DNA of 12,078 nucleotides, from positions 1-12,078 of the forward strand of contig JASHSY010000064.1 in the NCBI GenBank assembly GCA_030040825.1, in the 5' to 3' direction. Both the position numbers and the translations under genes were made by a program. This document shows positions 4,549 through 11,555 of the stretch, piece after piece (the stretch's first letter is position 1; the number at the start of each line of letters is the position of its first letter). This DNA comes from Xanthobacteraceae bacterium. GTDB taxonomy: Bacteria; Pseudomonadota; Alphaproteobacteria; Rhizobiales; Xanthobacteraceae. The notes under the pieces are model-generated. The model made no database searches. It was not told the origin of the DNA and worked only from the letters and a program-made list of their open reading frames with translations.

Positions 4549-6363
4549 ATGACTGAGGTCGATCTTAAGGCTGTCGCTACCGGGCAGACCGGAGACTTCG
4601 AGCCCGAACAGAAGCGTTACCTGGAAGGGTTCGTTGCCGGTGCGCAGATTGCCAAGGCGGCGCTGAGCATTACCGGTGGCGGGGTTGCTGCCGCTTCGAC
4701 TGCATCCGAACCGGTGGGGCCGGACGCCGCCGCGCTGAAAGCGCAGAATCGCGTACTTGCTGCCGGCGGCAAGTTGTCCGATCCGGAAAAGTTCAAGCGC
4801 GAGCAGCATCCGTTCGATTCTTATGAGCGGCTGAAGCAGCACGCCGCCGCGGGCGAATATCCGAAACCTCCGGATAACTTCCGCTGGCGATTCTTTGGCT
4901 TGTTCTACGTCGCGCCGAACCAGAACTCGTATATGTGCCGCCTGCGCATCCCGAATGGGATTCTCAAGGCGGCGCAGTTTGCTGGCCTTGCCGATTTGGC
5001 GGAGCGTTACGGCGGCGGTTACACCCACGTCACGACGCGCGCCAACGTCCAGATCCGCGAAGTCGATGCGCACAACGCCGTCGCCCTGATCGAGGCGATC
5101 CAGGATCTCGGACTCTGCTCGCGCGGTTCGGGTGCCGACAATATCCGCAATGTCACCGGCACTCCCACTGCCGGCATCGATCCACAAGAGCTTATCGACA
5201 CTCGCCCGTATGCGCGCGAGTGGCACTTTCACATCCTCAATGACCGGTCGCTCTACGGTCTCCCCCGCAAATTCAACGTCGCCTTCGACGGTGCCGGCAG
5301 CATTGCCGTGCTCGAAGACACCAACGATATCGCCTTCCAAGCGGTGCAAGTGAACGACGGCTTTGGGCTTTCGCCCGGAGTCTGGTTCAAGCTTGGCCTC
5401 GGCGGCATTACCGGTCACCGGGAATTCGCGCGCGAAACCGGCATTTTGGTGCGACCGAAGGATGCCTGCATGGTAGCCGACGCGGTCGTGCGGCTATTCA
5501 TCGATCACGGAAACCGCGTCGACCGTACCAAAGCGCGGTTGAAATATGTGCTCGATGCCATGGGCGTCGAGAAATTCGTCGCACTCCTCGAGGAGAAGCT
5601 CGGACGCAAGCTCGAGCGGGCGCAGCCGGGTGCGCTGGCGCAACGACCGGCGACTAGCCGCACCGCCCATCTCGGCGTCCACCCGCAAAAACAGTCCGGT
5701 CTCAACTGGATCGGCGTGGTCGTGCCGGTCGGCCGCATGTCGGTCGCGCAGATGCGCGGGCTCGCCGACGTTGCGCACGCGCTTGGTGACGGCGACCTGC
5801 GGTTGACAGTTTGGCAAAACCTCCTGATTTCCGGCATACCAGATGCAGACGTGGCGGCCGCGACTGAGCGTATCGAGACGCTTGGTCTGAAGATCACAAC
5901 CAGCGCCATTCGCTCCGGACTCATCGCTTGCACCGGCAACACCGGCTGCAAGTTCGCCGCCGCCGACACCAAAAAGCATGCTGAAGAGATTGCACGCTGG
6001 TGCGAGGCTCGCGTGCCGCTCGATACGCCGGTCAATATCCATCTCACTGGCTGTCACAATTCCTGCGCGCAACATTTCATTTCGGAAATCGGGCTCCTCG
6101 CCTGCAAGGTCCAGGCGAGTGAAGACGCCGATGCGGTTGAGGGCTATCACATTCTGGTTGGCGGCGGATTTGGACAGAACGCCGCGTTCGGCCGTGAACT
6201 TTATCGCGACGTCGTCGCAGAGGAGGTACCGCGAACCGTAGCGCGCATCCTCGAAGCCTATCTCACGCACCGGCAATCGCCCGACGAAACTTTCCTCGCC
6301 TTCACGCGGCGTCACGAAGTCGAAGCACTCAGGGCATTGACCGGGCTGGAGGCGGCCGGATGA
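4549..6363 (+). CDS. nirA: NirA-family siroheme/4Fe-4S reductase, probably assimilatory nitrite reductase
   Basis: 604 residues with the two-half nitrite/sulfite reductase fold. The siroheme/4Fe-4S site is complete: C461-x5-C467 (CTGNTGC) and C502-x3-C506 (GCHNSCAQH). The substrate region shows TTRANVQIR (162-170), RNVTGTP (200-206) and LPRKFNV (238-244). The Lys241-x-Asn243 pair is the arrangement of nitrite reductases, whereas classical sulfite reductases have Lys-x-Lys, so nitrite to ammonia with six electrons is the more likely reaction; sulfite is not excluded. About 80 extra N-terminal residues include FEPEQKRYLEGFVAG (17-31), also found in the partner encoded next. GGAG lies 4 bp before ATG 4549, behind a sigma-54 promoter. 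The stop overlaps the next start (ATGA, 6360-6363), so the two subunits are coupled. Confidence 0.88.
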   Translation: MTEVDLKAVATGQTGDFEPEQKRYLEGFVAGAQIAKAALSITGGGVAAASTASEPVGPDAAALKAQNRVLAAGGKLSDPEKFKREQHPFDSYERLKQHAAAGEYPKPPDNFRWRFFGLFYVAPNQNSYMCRLRIPNGILKAAQFAGLADLAERYGGGYTHVTTRANVQIREVDAHNAVALIEAIQDLGLCSRGSGADNIRNVTGTPTAGIDPQELIDTRPYAREWHFHILNDRSLYGLPRKFNVAFDGAGSIAVLEDTNDIAFQAVQVNDGFGLSPGVWFKLGLGGITGHREFARETGILVRPKDACMVADAVVRLFIDHGNRVDRTKARLKYVLDAMGVEKFVALLEEKLGRKLERAQPGALAQRPATSRTAHLGVHPQKQSGLNWIGVVVPVGRMSVAQMRGLADVAHALGDGDLRLTVWQNLLISGIPDADVAAATERIETLGLKITTSAIRSGLIACTGNTGCKFAAADTKKHAEEIARWCEARVPLDTPVNIHLTGCHNSCAQHFISEIGLLACKVQASEDADAVEGYHILVGGGFGQNAAFGRELYRDVVAEEVPRTVARILEAYLTHRQSPDETFLAFTRRHEVEALRALTGLEAAG

Positions 6364-7991
6364 GCATATCGCCGCGGCCGCCGATCCCATCACTGATACC
6401 TGAGTCGGCTCCGTTCACCCCGGAGCAGCGCAGTTGGTTGAACGGATTGTTCGCCGGGCTGTTCGGTCTAACGGAAAACATCACGCCGGTATCGACCGAA
6501 GATGCCGCAAAGCTTTTGGCGAGTTTGACGCCTGGCGCGGCCGTGCCGGCAATGGCGCCGACGGAAGCCGACGAGGCTGCGCCCTGGCATGACCCCGCGA
6601 TGCCGATGCCGGATCGGATGAAACTCGCTGAAGGCAAGCCGCTGTCACGGCGAATGATGGCGGCAATGGCCCAGCAAGATTGCGGCCAGTGCGGATATAA
6701 TTGCAAGGATTACGCTGACGCGCTGTTCGTCAAATCCGAGGCGCGGCTGAACTTGTGCGTACCGGGAGGAAAAGAAACCTCCCGCATGCTCAAACAACTC
6801 TACACCGAGCTTGACGGTGGGCCGGCTGCTTCGGGTCCAGCGCCGTTGCCAGAAGCAAAGCCTGCGCCGGTGTCTTTGCCGGGCCGCTCCCGCGGTAGTC
6901 CCGTTTACGCGACATTTCTCTCCCGTCGCCGACTCAACAAACCCGGATCGGGGAAGGAAACCTGGCACATCGATATCGATCTGGCCGGCACCGGTCTCGA
7001 CTATGTCGCCGGCGATTCGTTGGGCATCTTTCCGGCTAATGATCTCGGTTTAGTGGACGCTGTGCTGGTTGAACTGCGGATGCCACCCGATTTTCCGATC
7101 GGTGACCGCAGCTTGCGCGAAGAACTCACGGATGGAGTTTCGCTGTCGCCCGCGCCCGACATGCTGTTCGAACTGATCTCCTATCTCACCGGCGGCGAAC
7201 GACGGCAGAAGGCAAAGCAGCTTGCCGCAGGCGATGACCCGGATGGTGATGCCGCCTCTCTCGACGTGCTCGCGGCTCTGCATAAATTTCCCGGTCTCAG
7301 GCCAGATCCGGAAGCTTTCATCGAGGCGCTCGATCCGCTTCAGCCCCGCGTTTATTCGATCGCATCGTCGTTCAGGTCGAATCCGGGCCTACTTTCGCTC
7401 ACCGTCGACGCGGTCCGTTACGAGATCGACAAGCGCACGCGGTTGGGCGTCTGTTCGACTTTCTTGGGCGGCCATATCGAACCCGGCGACAAAATGAGGG
7501 TTTACATCCAGAAGGCGCAACATTTTGCGCTGCCCGATGATCCGTCCAAGCCGATTATCATGATCGGACCGGGCACCGGGATCGCGCCATTCCGTGCGTT
7601 CCTGCAGGATCGCCAAGCCACTGGTGCGCCGGGTCGCAACTGGCTGTTTTTCGGACACCAGCGCCGCGATTACGATTTCTTCTACGAAGATGAGCTCACA
7701 GCCATGCGGGCAAGCGGCCTGCTGACGCGCCTGACGTTGGCATGGTCGCGCGATGCCGACGAAAAAACCTACGTCCAGCATCGCATGCGCGAAGTTGGCC
7801 GCGATCTTTGGGCGTGGCTCAATGACGGCGCGCACATCTATGTCTGTGGCGACGCGACACGTATGGCCAAAGACGTGGAAAACACGCTGATCGAAGTTGT
7901 CGCCAAGCACGGCGGTTGCACGTTCGGGGAGGCGACGCAATTCGTCGCTGAACTCAAGGCCAAAGGGCGCTACCAAGCGGATGTCTACTGA
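6360..7991 (+). CDS. NADPH/FAD reductase with N-terminal 4Fe-4S domain (CysJ-like, flavodoxin domain replaced)
   Basis: 543 residues in three parts. First, FTPEQRSWLNGLFAG (19-33) mirrors the NirA N-terminus. Second, a 4Fe-4S domain (about 93-148) has C108-x2-C111-x3-C115-x17-C133 in DCGQCGYNCKDYA and NLCVPGG, the FeS motif also seen in RnfB. Third, a CysJ/CPR-type FAD and NADPH module has RVYSIASS (330-337), GVCSTFL (364-370 region), GPGTGIAPFRAFLQ (403-416), YVQHRM (471-476), YVCGDATRMAKDV (494-506) and a terminal aromatic, DVY, as in CysJ. No flavodoxin (FMN) domain is present. Inferred role: pass electrons from NADPH through FAD and the cluster to NirA, in place of free ferredoxin. It shares an ATGA overlap with nirA and is often annotated sulfite reductase alpha subunit in relatives, as I recall. 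Confidence 0.87.
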   Translation: MSISPRPPIPSLIPESAPFTPEQRSWLNGLFAGLFGLTENITPVSTEDAAKLLASLTPGAAVPAMAPTEADEAAPWHDPAMPMPDRMKLAEGKPLSRRMMAAMAQQDCGQCGYNCKDYADALFVKSEARLNLCVPGGKETSRMLKQLYTELDGGPAASGPAPLPEAKPAPVSLPGRSRGSPVYATFLSRRRLNKPGSGKETWHIDIDLAGTGLDYVAGDSLGIFPANDLGLVDAVLVELRMPPDFPIGDRSLREELTDGVSLSPAPDMLFELISYLTGGERRQKAKQLAAGDDPDGDAASLDVLAALHKFPGLRPDPEAFIEALDPLQPRVYSIASSFRSNPGLLSLTVDAVRYEIDKRTRLGVCSTFLGGHIEPGDKMRVYIQKAQHFALPDDPSKPIIMIGPGTGIAPFRAFLQDRQATGAPGRNWLFFGHQRRDYDFFYEDELTAMRASGLLTRLTLAWSRDADEKTYVQHRMREVGRDLWAWLNDGAHIYVCGDATRMAKDVENTLIEVVAKHGGCTFGEATQFVAELKAKGRYQADVY

Positions 7992-8007
7992 CCGCCGAAT
8001 CGAAGCC

Positions 8008-9066
8008 ATGACCGTTCGACGCGAATCGACGACGGTGTTCGCCGGTGGCATGAAGCCGTTGGCAAGGCTGCCGATTTTCCTCGCAATTGACGGTAGGCGT
8101 GCGCTGGTGGCGGGCGGAACGGCTGCTGCGGCCTGGAAAGCGGAATTGCTGTCGGCTGCCGGCGCCAATGTCGATGTCTACGCTGAAGACATCTCGGATG
8201 CGCTACGGGCGGTCGCCGCCGAGCCACCGCGCGGGCGGATCGCTCTTTACCCGCGCGGCTGGCGAGCGCGAGATTTGTTGGACGCCGTCATCGCCGTCGG
8301 CGCATTCGACGACGACACGGAGGCCGGCGTTTTTGCCAAAGCTGCGCGCGCTGCCGGCGTCTGCGTCAACGTAATCGACAGGCCGGCTTTCTGCGATTTT
8401 GCGTTTGGCGCCATCGTCAACCGTTCCCCGCTGGTGATCGGGATTTCTACCGACGGTGCGGCGCCGGTTTTCGCGCAGACGATTCGCGCCAAGCTCGAAA
8501 CCCTGCTACCGCAAAACTTCGCCGCCTGGGCCGCGGCGGCGCAGAGTTGGCGCAGCGCTATCAAAGCTGCCGGGCTGTCGACGGCCGTCAGGCGAAAATT
8601 TTGGCAGCTGTTTGCCGCTCGCGCGGTTATCCACGCCGGCCGCCTGCCGGCTCAGGCCGACTTCGATCGCTTGATGGCCGAAGTCCGCGGCTACGGCTCC
8701 GCTGCCACGAATGGTTCGGTCATCCGGCTACGCATCGACTCCGGCGATCCGGAATCGCTGACGCTTCGCGCCGTGCGTCTTCTCCACTCCGCCGATATTG
8801 TCTTGTTCGATGAACGCATCTCCGGCGCCGTACTCGATTTTGCACGCCGCGAAGCGCGCAGGTTTCCCGTCGGTACCGTTGGCAACGACGCCGAGGTCAA
8901 CGCGCTGATGAAGGATCTCGCCCGGCAAGGAAAGCGCGTAGTGAGATTGTCCGTCGAAGGCGCGGCCGCTGGGTTGGAAAGTAAAATTGCATGCGGACGA
9001 ATTACCGATTTCAACGTGCCCGCCGCTCCAAATTCATCCGCAATCCATGGCGCAACCGGAGCGTGA
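8008..9066 (+). CDS. CysG-like siroheme synthase: intact dehydrogenase/ferrochelatase half, degenerate truncated methyltransferase half
   Basis: 352 residues from the chosen ATG 8008; starts at 7981 (11-bp overlap with the upstream gene) or 8050 (MKPLARLPIF) are also possible, and none has a strong ribosome site. Residues about 20-225 match precorrin-2 dehydrogenase/sirohydrochlorin ferrochelatase: VAGGTAAAAWKAELL (34-48), FDDD (100-103) at the catalytic Asp region, VNVIDRP (120-126), NRSPLVIGISTDGAAPVFA (138-156) and RRKFW (195-199). Residues about 236-335 align with the start of the uroporphyrinogen-III methyltransferase domain (SLTLRAVRLLHSADIVLFDE, then GKRVVRL), but the SAM loop GAGPGD reads RIDSGD, VGKR reads VGTV, and GGDPFIFGRG is unrecognisable. 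About 110-120 C-terminal residues are absent compared with E. coli CysG. It should supply siroheme for NirA if another methyltransferase makes precorrin-2. Confidence 0.85.
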   Translation: MTVRRESTTVFAGGMKPLARLPIFLAIDGRRALVAGGTAAAAWKAELLSAAGANVDVYAEDISDALRAVAAEPPRGRIALYPRGWRARDLLDAVIAVGAFDDDTEAGVFAKAARAAGVCVNVIDRPAFCDFAFGAIVNRSPLVIGISTDGAAPVFAQTIRAKLETLLPQNFAAWAAAAQSWRSAIKAAGLSTAVRRKFWQLFAARAVIHAGRLPAQADFDRLMAEVRGYGSAATNGSVIRLRIDSGDPESLTLRAVRLLHSADIVLFDERISGAVLDFARREARRFPVGTVGNDAEVNALMKDLARQGKRVVRLSVEGAAAGLESKIACGRITDFNVPAAPNSSAIHGATGA

Positions 9067-10393
9067 TCAGGCCTTGCGGTTCCACTGGGTGGCCCGGCAC
9101 GAGATGCAGCCGATACCGTTGAGCGACGGTCGCCAGGATGAGCACCGCCTCCGTCATGGCGAACGCCGCGCCGATACAAATGCGCGCACCGGCGCCGAAC
9201 GGAATATAGGCAAAGCGCGGCCGCGCCGCGGACCGCTCCGGCGCAAAGCGCTCCGGGTCAAAACGCTCTGGATCGGGCCAGAGCGATGGCTTGCGGTGAA
9301 GCAGCCACGGCAAGATCAAAACGTCGGCGCCTGCGGGGATGCGACGGCCGAGAATTTCGTCGTCAGCGATGGGCTCACGTCCGAAGGTATGCGCCGGCGG
9401 AAAGAGGCGCATCGATTCTTCAATGACCATCCGCGTATAGCGAAGGTCTGGGATATCGGCGTGGGTCGGCGTGCGCCCGTTCAGGACAGCGGCCAATTCT
9501 TCATGCAACTTTGTCTCCGCGGCCGCATGTTCCGATAGCAGATAAAAGGTCCACGATAGAGCGAGCGACGTCGTTTCATGCCCGGCCATGAAAATAGTGA
9601 CAACCTGATCGCGTACTTCCTTCGGCGTCATGCCACCGCCGGTTTCGCTGTCGCGCGCCGCGATCAGGCGGGCTAAGAGGTCTTTCGGTTCCGTGTCCGG
9701 CATCTTGCCGCGCTCGGTCAGTAGCCGATCGACTTTCCTGTCGAATTCATCGAAGATCCTGGTTGGAATCGGTGCCAGCAGACGTGCAAGCCAGATCGGA
9801 AAGTGCAAAACGTCCGGCAAGGTCGGACGTACCTTCGTCTGATAGGTGCCGACGCCGCGCTCGACCGAATCCACGATCTCATCGGAATCTGAGGAGAACA
9901 TCGCGTTTGAGATGATGTGCAGCGTCAATTGCATCATCGCCGCGGATACGTCGAGCTCGCGCGGCTCCGGCAATGCGTCCCAGATTTCCAGCAGTTGGTT
10001 GGTCAGGTTGGTCATGATCGGCGCGTAACCGGTGACGCTGCGCGGATCGAATGATGGCGCCATGATGCGGCGATGCCGCCGCCAAGTTTCGCCTTCGCTT
10101 GTCAGCAGGCCACGGCCGAGGCCCGGCTCAAGCAGGCGGCGGGATACCTCGGATTTGTTGTAGTTGGCGGCGTTGTCGAGGACGACGTGGCGGATCGCGC
10201 TCGGCTCATTGATGACGAACATCGAGCGCCACAGAACGCGCTGCGAAATAATATCGGCACTGAAATCCTCCGGCCTGAAGGCGGTTTGCGCGTTCTGGCG
10301 CATCGCCCGCAGTGATCGCCGCAGGTTCGGCCTGCCTGCCGGCGGCCGCGCGCCCTCCAGAACCGCAAATTCACCGCTTTCAACCGCGCTCAT
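9011..10393 (-). CDS. Cytochrome P450
   Basis: 460 residues with all P450 landmarks: C-helix W104-x3-R108 (WRRHRR), I-helix AGHETTS (270-276), ExxR E326-R329 (EESMRLFPP), the PERF region (DPERFDPERF, 374-383) and the heme-binding loop FGAGARICIG (399-408) with thiolate Cys406. There is no N-terminal membrane anchor, so it is a soluble bacterial enzyme. The sequence style resembles the CYP102/CYP4-like branch more than camphor-type P450s; the substrate cannot be told. No ferredoxin or ferredoxin reductase gene is adjacent, so electrons must come from elsewhere. GAGG lies a few bases before ATG 10393. Its last 56 bp (9011-9066) overlap the convergent CysG-like gene. Confidence 0.93.
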   Translation of the reverse strand: MSAVESGEFAVLEGARPPAGRPNLRRSLRAMRQNAQTAFRPEDFSADIISQRVLWRSMFVINEPSAIRHVVLDNAANYNKSEVSRRLLEPGLGRGLLTSEGETWRRHRRIMAPSFDPRSVTGYAPIMTNLTNQLLEIWDALPEPRELDVSAAMMQLTLHIISNAMFSSDSDEIVDSVERGVGTYQTKVRPTLPDVLHFPIWLARLLAPIPTRIFDEFDRKVDRLLTERGKMPDTEPKDLLARLIAARDSETGGGMTPKEVRDQVVTIFMAGHETTSLALSWTFYLLSEHAAAETKLHEELAAVLNGRTPTHADIPDLRYTRMVIEESMRLFPPAHTFGREPIADDEILGRRIPAGADVLILPWLLHRKPSLWPDPERFDPERFAPERSAARPRFAYIPFGAGARICIGAAFAMTEAVLILATVAQRYRLHLVPGHPVEPQGLITLRLRHGLRMNLERRAR

Positions 10394-10542
10394 GATCCGC
10401 CTCGCGACCGGTCGTTCGAAGGCCCGATGATCGTATCAATCATAGCAGAGTAAGTGACAAAAATCGCGGCCGGCAAGGCGAAACAAAGCCAATCTCAATA
10501 ATCTAGCCGCCTTTTCTCATTCACCCTTTTGCACCGTCAGCC

Positions 10543-10572
10543 TTGAGATCGACACGATACGGTTGTTATAAA
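10543..10572 (+). promoter_or_regulatory. Weak sigma-70-like promoter candidate before the lipoprotein gene
   Basis: TTGAGA (10543-10548) and TATAAA (10567-10572) are 18 bp apart. The -10 box ends only 5 bp before ATG 10578, so transcription from it would begin at or just past that ATG. Either the message is nearly leaderless with translation from ATG 10584, or the match is chance. Confidence 0.25.
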
Positions 10573-10577
10573 GAACC

Positions 10578-11255
10578 ATGGGGATGCAGGGGTTTTATAG
10601 CCGTGCAGAGAGGCGTCGCCGCGCTGCTCAAGGGCATCGCGCTCCGCTCCACGCTGCAGTCTTTTCGTTTTTTCTGCTGATTGCGCTTGCCGGTTGTTCA
10701 GCCAACTCTTCGTGGTCATCCAGATCGAGCCAATCCTCCGCTCTCCCGCCACCGACACCGGCCGTCGCAGGCGCCACCTCGAGCACGGCGGAGTCGGCCG
10801 CTGTGCCTGGCTATCCGCAGCAGTCGCTGGTGGATTTCTTTAAGCAGGATGCGGCGAGCACTCCCGCACAGACAGTCGCACCCAGCGCAGCTGGGACACA
10901 AACAACCACAGAAAGTCCTGAAGCGTCGTCGTTGCCGTATCCGAGACAAACAATATTCTCTGCTTTTCAGGGTTCAGGCACGGAGCAGGCGCCAAACATG
11001 CCGCATCCGCCGACCACGTATACGCCCTCGGCTCAGCCCTACGTCCCGCCGCAAGGTCAGCCGACCTACAGCGCGGCCGCGCCGCAGTCGGCGCCTCGCC
11101 CGTCGAGCACTTACACGCCGTCCGGTCAGCCTTATTCGCCGCCGGGCCAGCCGGCCGCCCGAGCCCCACAGGGCTCGGCGCCACAGGCCGATGCTGGTGA
11201 TGAGCAGCAGGTGCCCGGTTATCCGAGCCAATCGATTTCGGACATCTTCCGCTAA
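10578..11255 (+). CDS. Proline-rich lipoprotein with repeated PGYPxQS motifs
   Basis: 225 residues. A basic N-terminus (RAERRRRAAQGH) and hydrophobic stretch end in lipobox LAGC with Cys40, so it is an exported lipoprotein. The mature part is low-complexity (Pro, Ser, Thr, Ala, Gln) but holds two repeat types. One is VPGYPQQSLVDFF (76-88), LPYPRQTIFSAF (119-130) and VPGYPSQSISDIF at the very C-terminus (212-224). The other is TYTPSAQPYVPPQGQP (147-162) and TYTPSGQPYSPPGQP (178-192). This looks like an extended periplasmic or surface linker carrying three short binding motifs. ATG 10578 and ATG 10584 are both possible starts. The n-region is unusually long and Arg-rich, and the ribosome site is weak (AAAGAA). 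Family unrecognised. Confidence 0.78.
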   Translation: MGMQGFYSRAERRRRAAQGHRAPLHAAVFSFFLLIALAGCSANSSWSSRSSQSSALPPPTPAVAGATSSTAESAAVPGYPQQSLVDFFKQDAASTPAQTVAPSAAGTQTTTESPEASSLPYPRQTIFSAFQGSGTEQAPNMPHPPTTYTPSAQPYVPPQGQPTYSAAAPQSAPRPSSTYTPSGQPYSPPGQPAARAPQGSAPQADAGDEQQVPGYPSQSISDIFR

Positions 11256-11339
11256 TAACCGGTGCGCCCCGCCCGATTGCGCTTTGGAAAACCTGCGACC
11301 TAGATTTAGATGTCTTTCCGCCGTCAGCGGCATGCGGTC

Positions 11340-11413
11340 TGGCTGGGGAACTAGGATTCGAACCTAGATTCTCGGAGTCAGAGTCCGATGTTCTACCGTT
11401 GAACTATTCCCCA
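11340..11413 (-). tRNA. tRNA-Gln (anticodon CUG)
   Basis: A complete 74-nt cloverleaf on the minus strand. Acceptor TGGGGAA (from 11413) pairs with TTCCCCA. The D arm is GTTC/GAAC. The anticodon stem TCGGA/TCCGA encloses loop CTCTGAC with anticodon CTG (11381-11379). The T arm CTAGG-TTCGAAT-CCTAG is perfect. The discriminator is G, as expected for Gln, and CCA is encoded (11342-11340). It reads codon CAG. It lies downstream of the chemotaxis gene on the same strand. Confidence 0.97.
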
Positions 11414-11555
11414 AGACCGCGCCCAGAGTTCCCGGCTTCCGCCAGCCTGTGGCTTTTGGTGCTTACGCCGGTTTCCTGTAACGGATTTAGCGTGCATTTC
11501 CAAGCGCCGGCGCGCGGCTCACTACGCGTCAGCTCTCGAAGTGGACCTGCCCGGC

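Noticed and set aside
4432..5418. 328-aa open frame antisense to nirA
   Set aside because: It lies opposite strongly conserved nirA coding sequence, has no recognisable domain, and is expected in high-GC DNA.
4549..7991. Annotation of the pair as plain CysI/CysJ sulfite reductase
   Set aside because: The first protein has NirA-type features (Lys-x-Asn, GCHNSCAQH) and the second lacks a flavodoxin domain; the classical assignment would mislead.
10603..10680. Alternative GTG start for the lipoprotein (VQRGVAALLKG...)
   Set aside because: It is in another frame and stops after 25 residues, before the lipobox; a frameshift would be needed and there is no independent sign of one.
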